The translations under genes and the position numbers were made by a program. Below are positions 34,606-47,992 of a stretch of DNA of 64,000 nt, one piece after another; the stretch's first letter is position 1; each line of letters starts with the position of its first letter. Origin of the DNA: Siphonodentalium dalli. Its lineage: Eukaryota > Mollusca > Scaphopoda > Gadilida > Siphonodentaliidae. The stretch covers positions 38,230,106 to 38,294,105 of the forward strand of contig CP136063.1 of assembly GCA_032622095.1 (NCBI GenBank). The letters are read 5' to 3'. The notes beneath the pieces are model-generated. The model made no database searches. It had not been told where the DNA came from and saw only the letters and a list, made by a program, of their open reading frames with translations.

Positions 34606-35335
34606 CTTTTTTGTTAAATTTCGCTGCTTGTTGGCGTTTCGCCTGTTTCACGTGTTTGTGTACCATCATAAATGATTTAGGCTGTTGCTGTAATGTTATT
34701 TGACAATAACCTTTCCCAGCACGATCGCGTCTTCGTCCATACGTGACTGATTTTCCAACTACACTGCCGCGCCGTAGATAAACGGTTTTATTAGTGTTGT
34801 TCACAAGTAGCAATGGGACTTGATGTCTTTTACCTAGTTCCGAAATCGACTTCCTTACCTCCAAACCGGGTTTTGATGCTAGGTAACCTTTCTTGATTTG
34901 GGCAACCTCTATTAATGTCGACTTGTGAAGAGAAGCTAAGTTTTTTGATTTTCCCATACATAAAGTCGATGTTCGGGGCTTTAAACTAACTTTGCTGGTT
35001 AATCTCAGAAGGGAAGCGATATACGCATCTGCTTCCAAGGGGACATACACGTCACTGACCTTGAGGCATCCCAGATCATAATACAGCCTGACCCCCCGAG
35101 AGGTCAACCAATCTCTCCCCAAGATCATATTCCGGGTCATATCATTCACCACATAAAATATATGGGTTAATTTTAGTTTCGCCATTCTGAAGGTCAGTTC
35201 CACGCTACCAAGTACACCCAGTGATTTCCCATTCACGGAGCTAAGGTTAGTGTGTTCCCTAGTTAGTTTTGGTCGAAACTGTAATGCGTCATAGACGCGT
35301 TTGTGAATCAATGACACTTCCGCGCCACTATCCAC
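34535..35335 (-). pseudogene. Protease-integrase fusion (copy 3)
   Basis: Same as copy 1; Asp75 is present. Confidence 0.88.
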
Positions 35336-35440
35336 TAATGAGCGATATTTATTTTTCTATTCTAACTAAACATGAGCTGGGGTTCCCCACAATATTTATG
35401 TTGTATTTCCTCCCATTCGTGGCCTCAATGAGAGGATTCC

Positions 35441-35755
35441 CTAGTTTTTTTGGTATGTGGGTAGGGTCATTAATTGGGGTGGTCTGTTTGATGTCGGATA
35501 TTTCCGGCTGTGATTCGGCGCATTATTGGGTGGGCCACGTGACCGATTGGGTTGGTTCCGGAGGTTTGCTATATATGGTGATATTGGCGCGTTCCATTGC
35601 CTTCGCTTCGGGTTTCCAGATTTAGAGGGGCAACTCCTAGCCAAATGATTTCCTTCACAAACCCAGCAAGCTATGTGCCTTTGATTTTCGGTCTTAAAGG
35701 TTCAGTCACGGGCAAAATGATTACCTCGACACGTCCAACATTCGATTGAAGCCAT
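35441..35755 (-). pseudogene. Gag zinc-knuckle remnant (copy 3)
   Basis: Same disruptions as copy 1. Confidence 0.7.
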
Positions 35756-35891
35756 TATGCATATAAACAGTTAGACTCACGTTTTGCGAATTTTCCCACA
35801 CTGTTTCTGTTCACACTGTTCTTCTTCTGGTTTCACGTTGTGTCTGCGATTAGCGTTCAGATCCTGGCTCGAAGGCACCAGTTAAGAGATA

Positions 35892-36679
35892 TGTGCCAAT
35901 ACGGGTACATATAACTCTTAAGGCTATCAGAACGGTTTGATTATTTATTTACAACAAAGTCAATAATGTTCAATCATCGGCATCTGGGTTTCTCTTCCTG
36001 TCGTCTCCTTGGTTTAGGGTCTTCTTCCGTCTTCATAGGTTGGGTGTGTCTGCTCGTCTTCTACTCGGTTGAGTTCCGGTTGAGTTTGTCTTCCTGTCGT
36101 CTGCTCTTCTTCTTCCGTCAGCGCATCAGTGGGACGTTGTTAGAACCACAAGAGTCATAATGTTACCTTGTGTTTACGTCCATACTTTCGGCTGTTTGTC
36201 CTAGCGTCCGAGAATTCTTGATACTCGCTGTGTGGTCAGATAGAACTGGTTATCGGTGTCGGCTTTCTTCTTACTAAATACACAGAGGGCGTTAATGACG
36301 GCCCGGTGCATCTTCACGGCGAATCGGTTCCAGGCGTACCTAGGGTAATCGGGCGATCGTCATCTCCCTATGCGTCCTATAGACTCTTCTCCTTATCCAT
36401 CACGCTGCGTTAGGTTTCGGTAGCTTTTCTAGGCGAGACATCTGGTCTCGCTAATCCTCAAGATCGTTCTGTTTACTCCCCAAATCATTTCCCTATGTAT
36501 GTGTCGGGGATGGTTATTACATGGACGTCCGCTAATTCGTTTTGGTGCCCAGTCTTTTGCGATCTAGATGTGGTCAACAGCGGCGCTGATATGTGTGGTA
36601 ATCGAGCGCCCCTCTGACTTAAAGATTGCCTGTCTTCTTCCCGGGTTGAAAGTTATGTCCCTGGGGTTGTCTTGGCACA
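35892..36679 (-). repeat. LTR 5 (shared, left type)
   Basis: LTR shared by copies 3 and 4, left type. Private change CCGTCAGCGC instead of CCGTCGGCGC near 36120. Confidence 0.95.
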
Positions 36680-36700
36680 TTACTCCTTCACTTTTTCGAT

Positions 36701-36877
36701 TTAAAGTTGATCTTGAAATCGCAAGTCCAATTCGTCGCTGCGCAGCAGGTCGATGATTCGTCGAAGTGTTTCGCAACAGCGGCATCGGCGATGGATAGCT
36801 GGTTCGATGTCGGCCGTCTCCGTGTAGATCGGTTCGTCTGGGCGTCTCTCAGACAACTCCGACCTACTGGCTGTGAC
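36701..36877 (-). pseudogene. Second accessory C-terminus (copy 4)
   Basis: Identical in layout to copy 1. Confidence 0.5.
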
Positions 36878-36888
36878 TTTTTTTGATT

Positions 36889-37410
36889 TTAAAGTTGATC
36901 CTGAAATCGCAATTCCAATCCGTCGCTGCGTAGCAGGTTGATGATTCGTCGGAGTAGTTCGCAACAGCGACATCGGTGAATGAGAGGCCTCCGTTGTTCG
37001 TATGTCCGTCGGTGTCGTTGGTACGGCTGCTGTCGTGCTCTAGCGTAGGTTCGCTGGCGAGTCTGGATCGGCTGTCGGTGTTCGTCCGTGAAGTAGTACC
37101 AATCGGGGTCGATGTCGATGAGTGCATCTTCAGTTTCTCTGGGCGGGCTGTAAGGCGGGGGAGGTGACTGCATTGCGTAATATCGTCTATGCTCGGTGTA
37201 AGGCTGTACCCATGGCTGGTTGTAGGATGTGGGTGACTGCATGCGCGGCATCATGTCGAGGTAGCTTTCATGCGGCCGCCTGCTGGTGGATGGTCGTGCA
37301 TCTGAATTGGGTGTCATATCGTCATCATCGGATGTCGAGGTATTTTCGTCATCAATGTCCGAGTATGGGGGTAGGTTCTGACAACTGGTCGACCCTTGTT
37401 CCACCGCCAT
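36889..37410 (-). CDS. PPPPY accessory ORF (copy 4)
   Basis: Intact 173-codon frame; shares the upstream GTTTGCGAAC variant with copy 3 only. Confidence 0.6.
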   Translation of the reverse strand: MAVEQGSTSCQNLPPYSDIDDENTSTSDDDDMTPNSDARPSTSRRPHESYLDMMPRMQSPTSYNQPWVQPYTEHRRYYAMQSPPPPYSPPRETEDALIDIDPDWYYFTDEHRQPIQTRQRTYARARQQPYQRHRRTYEQRRPLIHRCRCCELLRRIINLLRSDGLELRFQDQL

Positions 37411-37791
37411 GGTCAGCCTGTAATACTCAAACGGATATTTGTGTGAGGTTTGCGAACAAATGACACAGTCAGTATACACAATGGTTACATTTCCAATTTA
37501 TCGGTATCGCTTGAGTCGGGGTGATTGATTTCAATCATCAAAACGTATGACTGAATGCCGGGATGTATAGTCCCTATTCAACGCTTGCTATAATCATTCT
37601 GATGATTATACAACTATAATACCCTGGACATCGTTATGCAACAATTAATATTTGAAATATATGAAATGCATAAATGTCTATATACATGCAAATGATTCTG
37701 ATATCCGCGCAACAATAATTACGGAGGAAATTCGGAATACATTAATATACGATACATAATTAATACTAATCCAAATCCGCCACAGATGTGG

Positions 37792-38082
37792 TCAGCCTCT
37801 GACGGCTATACTTGGATATACATGTAGGCGTTCCTGAGTGTTGTCCCGGAATAGCGCAGACGGCTTTGGTGCATCCGTCTCCATTGTTTCGTCTATGGGC
37901 TCTTTGAACACGGCATTCGGGACATCCTCAGGTCGCTGGTCTAACTGCTTATTATACATAATGGCTAACCTTGGTAAATGTCGTTTAACAAATCTCCACC
38001 AGAATCGGTGGGTCAAGATAATGAAAATTACTACTGTAACTACGTTACTAGGGCAAAATACCACCCTGGCCATCTCTACCAT
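37792..38082 (-). CDS. Membrane-anchor ORF (copy 4)
   Basis: 96 codons, same protein as copy 1. Confidence 0.4.
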   Translation of the reverse strand: MVEMARVVFCPSNVVTVVIFIILTHRFWWRFVKRHLPRLAIMYNKQLDQRPEDVPNAVFKEPIDETMETDAPKPSALFRDNTQERLHVYPSIAVRG

Positions 38083-38431
38083 TCATTGGGGTAATACTTT
38101 TTCGTTCACTAAGTCAGTCGTGAGCATATTTTCGATCGTGTTTATTTGAGCGGGGTGCGCTTAAACGCAGTAACCCTAAGGGTGGCGGCGTGCACGTCGG
38201 CGCGGTGCTCGTTATCTCTCGGCGCGTGATTGTAAAGTTTAAGGGTTTATTTATTGAATTGCTACGCGCAAGTGTCGGGTTTCATGGGGACGCGCGACCT
38301 GTGATCGATAGGGGCACGACTACTTATTTCGACTTGGTTGGGCCAATGGGTTAAATATTACGGAGCCAGGTTAGGTTTGCCAATAAGCCAGTTAAGGGTA
38401 GGGTCGCATTTATTCTGTAATGGACCCCAGG

Positions 38432-39178
38432 TCACTGTTTCGAGCACTCTATTATTATCGCTGATAGCAGGGCTTGAAACGACGGTTTGCCTATTAAGTT
38501 GCTGCTCGTTCCATTCATGAGCTGCTTACACTTGCGAGGGGCCGGTACGGGCCTACATTCACGAGGGGTTTGTTCAATGGCGGCCACTTCCATTAACTCA
38601 TCCTCTGAGCTGTCATCACTCGTAAACATCTTTGTTACTTTGCGCCCGTGTCGACGAGGCGCTGGAGCGCGTCGTGCCTTGGCACTCGGCTCTGGTCTCT
38701 CGTCCATGGACGAGTCAGGGTTTTGTAGCGGCTCTGAGCGCGCGAGTCGCGTTTTTCTACGCTGTAAGCGCATCTTAAGCTCGCTTAAAGGGACATCTTC
38801 GTCATCGGAGTCCGAACATTGTCTCCGATATCGAGCGATTACATCATCTGGTAATGGTTCTGTTTCATCGCCAGAAGACCCACCCACAGGGTTAGGGGCA
38901 GGAACGTCGCTATCTTCGTCTTCGGGGGGAACAACATACGTTTGAGCACGCTTGTTGTTGTCAGTTTTGGGGATTTCCCATTCAACGTTGGCCTTGCGCA
39001 TATGTTCAGCGTGGGATTGTGTGACTTTCCCAGTTAATTGATTCCTTAACTCGAAAGTAACGGGCGTTATTTGCTTGGTTATGCGGAAGTAGGGTTTCCA
39101 TTTGCTTTCAAGTTTGCTTTTTCGTAAATGATTCTTCACATAGACGGCCTCGCCAATCTCGAATTTGGTGTCTGTGGC
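38432..39178 (-). pseudogene. Integrase C-terminal fragment (copy 4)
   Basis: Same protein as copy 1. Confidence 0.75.
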
Positions 39179-39908
39179 CTTTTTTGTTAAATTTCGCTGC
39201 TTGTTGGCGTTTCGCCTGTTTCACGTGTTTGTGTACCATCATAAATGATTTAGGCTGTTGCTGTAATGTTATTTGACAATAACCTTTCCCAGCACGATCG
39301 CGTCTTCGTCCATACGTGACTGATTTTCCAACTACACTGCCGCGCCGTAGATAAACGGTTTTATTAGTGTTGTTCACAAGTAGCAATGGGACTTGATGTC
39401 TTTTACCTAGTTCCGAAATCGACTTCCTTACCTCCAAACCGGGTTTTGATGCTAGGTAACCTTTCTTGATTTGGGCAACCTCTATTAATGTCGACTTGTG
39501 AAGAGAAGCTAAGTTTTTTGATTTTCCCATACATAAAGTCGATGTTCGGGGCTTTAAACTAACTTTGCTGGTTAATCTCAGAAGGGAAGCGATATACGCA
39601 TCTGCTTCCAAGGGGACATACACGTCACTGACCTTGAGGCATCCCAGATCATAATACAGCCTGACCCCCCGAGAGGTCAACCAATCTCTCCCCAAGATCA
39701 TATTCCGGGTCATATCATTCACCACATAAAATATATGGGTTAATTTTAGTTTCGCCATTCTGAAGGTCAGTTCCACGCTACCAAGTACACCCAGTGATTT
39801 CCCATTCACGGAGCTAAGGTTAGTGTGTTCCCTAGTTAGTTTTGGTCGAAACTGTAATGCGTCATAGACGCGTTTGTGAATCAATGACACTTCCGCGCCA
39901 CTATCCAC
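39108..39908 (-). pseudogene. Protease-integrase fusion (copy 4)
   Basis: Same as copy 1; Asp75 is present and the A6 frameshift is shared. Confidence 0.88.
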
Positions 39909-40013
39909 TAATGAGCGATATTTATTTTTCTATTCTAACTAAACATGAGCTGGGGTTCCCCACAATATTTATGTTGTATTTCCTCCCATTCGTGGCCTCA
40001 ATGAGAGGATTCC

Positions 40014-40328
40014 CTAGTTTTTTTGGTATGTGGGTAGGGTCATTAATTGGGGTGGTCTGTTTGATGTCGGATATTTCCGGCTGTGATTCGGCGCATTATT
40101 GGGTGGGCCACGTGACCGATTGGGTTGGTTCCGGAGGTTTGCTATATATGGTGATATTGGCGCGTTCCATTGCCTTCGCTTCGGGTTTCCAGATTTAGAG
40201 GGGCAACTCCTAGCCAAATGATTTCCTTCACAAACCCAGCAAGCTATGTGCCTTTGATTTTCGGTCTTAAAGGTTCAGTCACGGGCAAAATGATTACCTC
40301 GACACGTCCAACATTCGATTGAAGCCAT
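40014..40328 (-). pseudogene. Gag zinc-knuckle remnant (copy 4)
   Basis: Same disruptions as copy 1. Confidence 0.7.
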
Positions 40329-40464
40329 TATGCATATAAACAGTTAGACTCACGTTTTGCGAATTTTCCCACACTGTTTCTGTTCACACTGTTCTTCTTC
40401 TGGTTTCACGTTGTGTCTGCGATTAGCGTTCAGATCCTGGCTCGAAGGCACCAGTTAAGAGATA

Positions 40465-41252
40465 TGTGCCAATACGGGTACATATAACTCTTAAGGCTAT
40501 CAGAACGGTTTGATTATTTATTTACAACAAAGTCAATAATGTTCAATCATCGGCATCTGGGTTTCTCTTCCTGTCGTCTCCTTGGTTTAGGGTCTTCTTC
40601 CGTCTTCATAGGTTGGGTGTGTCTGCTCGTCTTCTACTCGGTTGAGTTCCGGTTGAGTTTGTCTTCCTGTCGTCTGCTCTTCTTCTTCCGTCGGCGCATC
40701 AGTGGGACGTTGTTAGAACCACAAGAGTCAAAATGTTACCTTGTGTTTACGTCCATACTTTCGGCTGTTTGTCCTAGCGTCCGAGAATTCTTGATACTCG
40801 CTGTGTGGTCAGATATAACTGGTTATCGGTGTCGGCTTTCTTCTTACTAAATACACAGAGGGCGTTAATGACGGCCCGGTGCATCTTCACGGCGAATCGG
40901 TTCCAGGCGTACCTAGGGTAATCGGGCGATCGTCATCTCCCTATACGTCCTATAGACTCTTCTCCTTATCCATCACGCTGCGTTAGGTTTCGGTAGCTTT
41001 TCTAGGCGAGACATCTGGTCTCGCTAATCCTCAAGATCGTTCTGTTTACTCCCCAAATCATTTCCCTATGTATGTGTCGGGGATGGTTATTACATGGACG
41101 TCCGCTAATTCGTTTTGGTGCCCAGTCTTTTGCGATCTAGATGTGGTCAACAGCGGCGCTGATATGTGTGGTAATCGAGCGCCCCTCTGACTTAAAGATT
41201 GACTGTCTCCTTCCCGGGTTGAAAGTTATGTCCCTGGGGTTGTCTTGGCACA
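40465..41252 (-). repeat. LTR 6 (5' LTR, right type)
   Basis: Right-type diagnostic bases as in LTR 2 and LTR 8. Private change AAGATTGACTGTC instead of AAGATTGCCTGTC near 41202. Confidence 0.95.
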
Positions 41253-44200
41253 CCCATCAACCCCGGGGTACAACACGAAGGGTGAAAATGTGGTATGGAC
41301 CATTTTCGAGAATGGTAAGGATTTCAACCAATTTGACGGCATGGGTGTGTGGCCCGCCCCAAATACAACATAGAAATACCCAGACCCCCATCCATAACCA
41401 CGGGGGTTCAACCCCAAGGGGTGAACATGGGGTATGGACCATTTTCGAGAACGTTAAGGATTTCGACCGATTTGACGGTAGGAGTGGGTGGCCTGTCTCA
41501 AACACACCCTACAAACACCCCGACCCCCATCATCAACCACGAGAGGTAGGCTACCACCCGAGGGGGTAAAATGGGGTATGGACCATTTTCGAGAACGGTA
41601 ATGATTTCAACCAATTTGACGGCATGTGTGTGGGTGACCCGTCCCAAATTTACCCTAAAAACACCCCGATCCCCACACATCACCCCCGGCGGTACCACCC
41701 CGATGAGATGAAAATGGAGTATGGACCATTTTCGAGAAAGGTAAGGACTTCAATCGATTTGACGGCATGGGTGGGTGGCCAGCCACAAATACACCCTAGA
41801 CACACACCTACCCCAACCATCATCCCCGGGGGTACCACCCCGAGGGGGGGGGGGGTGAAAATGGAGTATGAACAATATTCGAAATCGGTAAGGATTTCGA
41901 CCGATTTGACGTTATGGGCGGGTGGCACACCAAATACACGACTGAAACACCCCTCACCCCTCACCATCACTCTCGGGGAATACCACTCGAGGGGTGAAAT
42001 GGGGTACGGACCATTTTCGAGAACGGTAAGGATTTGACCGAGTTGACGGCATGGGTGGTGGCGCGCCACAAATACACAAAAGAAACACCCGAACCCCACC
42101 ATCACCCGGGGGGGGGGGGTTAACACTCCGAGGGGGTGAACATTGGGTATGGACCATTTTCGAGAACGGTATGGATTTCGACCGATTTGACGGCATTTGG
42201 GGTGGGTGGTCCGCATCAAATACACCATAGAAAAACCCCACCAACCTGTCAGCTGGGGGTACCACCCAAGGGGGTGAAAATGAGGTATCGAAAATGTTAG
42301 AGAAGGTAAGTATTTCGACCGAATTGACTAGATGGGAGGGTGGCCCACCACAACCACACCCTAGAAACACCCCGACCCCACCAATCACCCCGGATGTACC
42401 AGCCCGAGGGGGTGAAAATGGGGTATGGACCATTTTCGAGACGGTAAGGATTTCAACCGATTTGACGTCATGGGTGGGTGGCCGCCCAAAATACACCCTA
42501 GAAACACCCGAACCCCACCCATCACCCAGGGGGGGGGGGGGGGTACAATTCCAAGGAGGTCAACATTGGGTATGGACCATTTTCGAGAACGGTAAGTATT
42601 TCGACCGATTTGACGGCATTTTGGGTGGGTGGCCCGCATCAAAAACACCATAGAAAAACCACACCAACCTGTCAGCTGGGGATACCACGCAAGCGGGTGA
42701 AAATGAGGTATCGACCATTTTCGAGAAGGAAAGGATTTCGACCGATTTGACTAGATGGGAGGGTGGCCCGCCAAAACCACACCATCGAAACACCCCGACA
42801 CCAATCACCACCGGAGGTACCAGCCCGAGGGGGTGACAATGGGGTATGGACCATTTTCTAGAATTGTAAGGATTTCGACCAATTTGACGGCATGGGTCGG
42901 TGGCCACCCCGAGATGAAAATGAACCATTTTCGAGAAAGGTAAGGACTTCAACCGAATTGATGGCATGTGTGGGTGGCCCATCCCAAATACACCATAGAA
43001 ACACCCCGACCCCACCAATCAGCCCGGAGGTACCAGCCCGAGGGGGTGAAAATGGGGTATGGAACATTTTCGAGGACGGTAAGGATTTCGACCGATTTGA
43101 CGGCATGGGTCGGTGGCCAGCCACAAATACACCCTAGGAAACACCCAGACCCCCATCCATAACCATGGGGGTACATCCCCAAAGGGGTGAGCATGTGGCA
43201 TGGACCATTTTCGAGAACGTTACGGATTTCGACCGATTTGGCGGTATGAGTGGGTGGCTTGCCACAAACACACCCTAAACACACCCAACCCCCCATCATC
43301 ACCCGTGGGAGGTAGGCTACCACTCGAGGGGGTAAACATGGGGTATGGACCATTTTTGAGAACGGTAAGGATTTCAACCAATTTGACCATAGCAACACCC
43401 CGATCCCACACCCATCACCCCGGGGGTACCAACCGAGAAGGTGAAGATTGGGTATGGACCATTTTCGAGACCGGTAAGGATTTCGACCGAATTGAAGTTA
43501 TGGGCGGGTGGCACACCACATACACGATAGAAACACCCCTCACCCCTCACCATCACTCTCGGGGAATACTACACGAGGGGTGAAATGGGGTACGGACCAT
43601 TTTCGAGAACGGTAAGGACTTTGACCGATTTGACAGCATGGGTGGTGGTCCGCCCCAAATACACCAAAGAAACACCCGAACCCCACCCATCACCCGGGGT
43701 GGGGGTGTTAACACTCCGATGGGGTGAACATTCGGTATGGACCATTTTCGAGAACGGTACGGATTCGACCGATTTGACAGCATTTTGGGTGGGTGGCCCG
43801 CATCAAATACACCATAGAAAAACCCCACCAACCTGTCAGCTGGGGGTACCACCCAAGGGGATGAAAATGAGGTATCGACCATTTTCGAGAAGGTAAGGAT
43901 TTCGACCGATTTGACTAAATAGGAGGGTGGCCCGCCACAACTACATCATAGAAACACCCGACCCCACCAATCACTCCGGCAGTACCACCCCGAGGGGTGA
44001 AAAAGGGGTATGGACCATTTTCGAGAACGGTAAGAATTTCGACCGCTTTGACGGCATTTGGATGGGTGGCCCGCTTCAAATACACCATAGAAGAACCCCA
44101 CCAACCTGTCAGCTGGGGGTACCACCAAGGGGGTGAAAATGAGGTATCGACCGTTTTCGAGAAGGTAAGGATTTCGACCCATTTGACTAGATGGGAGGGT

Positions 44201-45801
44201 GGCACGCCACAAGCGTTTCGAGAACGGTTTGGCGGTATGAGTGGGTGGCCTGCCACAAACACACCCTTCACAAACCGAACCCCCATCATCACCCGTGGGA
44301 GGTAGGTTGCCACCCGAGGGGGTAAAAATGGGATATGGACCATTTTCGAGAACGGTAAGCATTTCAACCAATTTGACGGCATGTGTGGGTGACCCGCCCA
44401 AAATATACCATAGAAACACCCCGATCCCCACCCCGAGCGGTACCACCCGAGGAGTGGACTTCAACTGATTTGACGGCATGTGTGGGTGGCCCACCCCAAT
44501 TGCAGCATAGAAACACACGATCCCCCACCCATCACCCCCGGGGAAACCACCCGAGGAGGTGAAAATGGGGTATGGACCATTTTCGAGAACGGTAAGGATT
44601 TCAACCGATTTGACAGCACGGGTGGGTGACCAGCCACAAATACACCCTAGAAACACACCTACCCACAACCACCATCCCCAGGGGCCCCACCCCTACCCGA
44701 GGGGGTGAAAATAGAGTGTGGACAATATTCGAGAACGGTAAGGATTTCGACCGATTTGACCCCATTTGACTAGATGGGAGGGTGGCACGCCACAAGCACA
44801 CCCTAGAAACACCCCGACCCCACCAATCAGCCCGGAGGTACCAGCCCGACGGGGTGAAAATGGGGTATGGACCATTTTCGAGAACGGTAAGGATTTCGAC
44901 CGATTTGACGGCATGGGTCGGTGGCCCACCCCAAATACACCATAGAAACACCCAGACACCCATCCATCACCACGGGGGTACAACCCCAAGGGGGTGAACA
45001 TGGGGTATGGACCATTTTCGAGAACGTTAAGGATTTCTACCCATTTGACTAGATGGGAGCGTGGCACGCCACAAGCACACCCTAGAAACACCCGACCCCA
45101 CCAATCACACGGAGGTACCAGCCCGAGGGGGTGAACATGGGGTATGGACCATTTTCGAGAACGGTAAGGATTTCGACCGATTTGACGGCATGGGTCGGTG
45201 TCCCGCCCCAAATACAACTAGAAACACCCAGACCCCCATCCATCACCACGGGGGTACAGTCCCAAGGGGTGAAAATGGGGTATGGACCATTTTCGAACGT
45301 TAAGGATTTCGACCGATTTGACGGTAGGGGTGAGTGGCCTGCCGCAAACACACCCTACAAACACCCCGACAACCATCATCACCCACGAGAGGTAGGCTAC
45401 CACCCGAGGGGGTAAAATGGGGTATGGACCATTTTCGAGAACGGTAATGATTTCAACCAATTTGACGGCATGTGTGGGTGACCAGCCCCAACTGGACCAT
45501 AAATACACCCCGATCCCCATACATCACCCCCGGCGGTACCACCCGATGAGATGAAAATGGGGTATGGACCATTTTCGAGAAAGGTAAGGACTTCAATCGA
45601 TTTGACGGCATGGGTGGGTGGCCAGCCACAAATACACCCAAGACACACACCTACCCCAACCATCATCCCCGGGGGTACCACCCCGAGGGGGGGGGGGTGA
45701 AAATGGACAATATTCGAGATCTGTAAGGATTTCGACCGATTTGACGGCATGGGTGGGTGGGCCGCCCAAATACACCCTAGAAATACCCCGATCCCCACCC
45801 A
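41253..45801. repeat. 138-bp satellite, segment C
   Basis: 4549 bp, monomer for monomer the same as segment B (offset about 19.05 kb). Most differences are in G-run length (for example near 42110 and 42530), with a few point changes such as TTAGAGAAGG for TTAGATAAGG near 42300. Confidence 0.95.
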
Positions 45802-46589
45802 TGTGCCAATACGGGTACATATAACTCTTAAGGCTATCAGAACGGTTTGATTATTTATTTACAACAAAGTCAATAATGTTCAATCATCGGCATCTGGGTT
45901 TCTCTTCCTGTCGTCTCCTTGGTTTAGGGTCTTCTTCCGTCTTCATAGGTTGGGTGTGTCTGCTCGTCTTCTACTCGGTTGAGTTCCGGTTGAGTTTGTC
46001 TTCCTGTCGTCTGCTCTTCTTCTTCCGTCGGCGCATCAGTGGGACGTTGTTAGAACCACAAGAGTCATAATGTTACCTTGTGTTTACGTCCATACTTTCG
46101 GCTGTTTGTCCTAGCGTCCGAGAATTCTTGATACTCGCTGTGTGGTCAGATAGAACTGGTTATCGGTGTCGGCTTTCTTCTTACTAAATACACAGAGGGC
46201 GTTAATGACGGCCCGGTGCATCTTCACGGCGAATCGGTTCCAGGCGTACCTAGGGTAATCGGGCGATCGTCATCTCCCTATGCGTCCTATAGACTCTTCT
46301 CCTTATCCATCACGCTGCGTTAGGTTTCGGTAGCTTTTCTAGGCGAGACATCTGGTCTCGCTAATCCTCAAGATCGTTCTGTTTACTCCCCAAATCATTT
46401 CCCTATGTATGTGTCGGGGATGGTTATTACATGGACGTCCGCTAATTCGTTTTGGTGCCCAGTCTTTTGCGATCTAGATGTGGTCAACAGCGGCGCTGAT
46501 ATGTGTGGTAATCGAGCGCCCCTCTGACTTAAAGATTGCCTGTCTTCTTCCCGGGTTGAAAGTTATGTCCCTGGGGTTGTCTTGGCACA
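45802..46589 (-). repeat. LTR 7 (left type)
   Basis: 788 bp, left-type diagnostic bases. Confidence 0.95.
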
Positions 46590-46610
46590 TTACTCCTTCA
46601 CTTTTTCGAT

Positions 46611-46787
46611 TTAAAGTTGATCTTGAAATCGCAAGTCCAATTCGTCGCTGCGCAGCAGGTCGATGATTCGTCGAAGTGTTTCGCAACAGCGGCATCGGCG
46701 ATGGATAGCTGGTTCGATGTCGGCCGTCTCCGTGTAGATCGGTTCGTCTGGGCGTCTCTCAGACAACTCCGACCTACTGGCTGTGAC
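46611..46787 (-). pseudogene. Second accessory C-terminus (copy 5)
   Basis: Identical in layout to copy 1. Confidence 0.5.
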
Positions 46788-46798
46788 TTTTTTTGATT

Positions 46799-47320
46799 TT
46801 AAAGTTGATCCTGAAATCGCAATTCCAATCCGTCGCTGCGTAGCAGGTTGATGATTCGTCGGAGTAGTTCGCAACAGCGACATCGGTGAATGAGAGGCCT
46901 CCGTTGTTCGTATGTCCGTCGGTGTCGTTGGTACGGCTGCTGTCGTGCTCTAGCGTAGGTTCGCTGGCGAGTCTGGATCGGCTGTCGGTGTTCGTCCGTG
47001 AAGTAGTACCAATCGGGGTCGATGTCGATGAGTGCATCTTCAGTTTCTCTGGGCGGGCTGTAAGGCGGGGGAGGTGACTGCATTGCGTAATATCGTCTAT
47101 GCTCGGTGTAAGGCTGTACCCATGGCTGGTTGTAGGATGTGGGTGACTGCATGCGCGGCATCATGTCGAGGTAGCTTTCATGCGGCCGCCTGCTGGTGGA
47201 TGGTCGTGCATCTGAATTGGGTGTCATATCGTCATCATCGGATGTCGAGGTATTTTCGTCATCAATGTCCGAGTATGGGGGTAGGTTCTGACAACTGGTC
47301 GACCCTTGTTCCACCGCCAT
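46799..47320 (-). CDS. PPPPY accessory ORF (copy 5)
   Basis: Intact 173-codon frame, same protein as copy 1. Confidence 0.6.
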   Translation of the reverse strand: MAVEQGSTSCQNLPPYSDIDDENTSTSDDDDMTPNSDARPSTSRRPHESYLDMMPRMQSPTSYNQPWVQPYTEHRRYYAMQSPPPPYSPPRETEDALIDIDPDWYYFTDEHRQPIQTRQRTYARARQQPYQRHRRTYEQRRPLIHRCRCCELLRRIINLLRSDGLELRFQDQL

Positions 47321-47701
47321 GGTCAGCCTGTAATACTCAAACGGATATTTGTGTGAGGTTTGAGAACAAATGACACAGTCAGTATACACAATGGTTACAT
47401 TTCCAATTTATCGGTATCGCTTGAGTCGGGGTGATTGATTTCAATCATCAAAACGTATGACTGAATGCCGGGATGTATAGTCCCTATTCAACGCTTGCTA
47501 TAATCATTCTGATGATTATACAACTATAATACCCTGGACATCGTTATGCAACAATTAATATTTGAAATATATGAAATGCATAAATGTCTATATACATGCA
47601 AATGATTCTGATATCCGCGCAACAATAATTACGGAGGAAATTCGGAATACATTAATATACGATACATAATTAATACTAATCCAAATCCGCCACAGATGTG
47701 G

Positions 47702-47992
47702 TCAGCCTCTGACGGCTATACTTGGATATACATGTAGGCGTTCCTGAGTGTTGTCCCGGAATAGCGCAGACGGCTTTGGTGCATCCGTCTCCATTGTTTC
47801 GTCTATGGGCTCTTTGAACACGGCATTCGGGACATCCTCAGGTCGCTGGTCTAACTGCTTATTATACATAATGGCTAACCTTGGTAAATGTCGTTTAACA
47901 AATCTCCACCAGAATCGGTGGGTCAAGATAATGAAAATTACTACTGTAACTACGTTACTAGGGCAAAATACCACCCTGGCCATCTCTACCAT
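47702..47992 (-). CDS. Membrane-anchor ORF (copy 5)
   Basis: 96 codons, same protein as copy 1. Confidence 0.4.
   Translation of the reverse strand: MVEMARVVFCPSNVVTVVIFIILTHRFWWRFVKRHLPRLAIMYNKQLDQRPEDVPNAVFKEPIDETMETDAPKPSALFRDNTQERLHVYPSIAVRG

Larger units (their letters stand above)
26746..41252 (-). mobile_element. Retrotransposon block 2: tandem LTR-int-LTR-int-LTR-int-LTR
   Basis: Three internal regions share four LTRs, period 4573 bp: LTR 26746, int 27534, LTR 31319, int 32107, LTR 35892, int 36680, LTR 40465. No satellite or target-site duplication lies between the units, so this is not three separate insertions; unequal recombination between LTRs of one inserted element explains it. 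The outer flanks carry the same CCCA as block 1. Internal copies are almost identical to copy 1 and carry the same deletions and frameshift. Confidence 0.93.
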
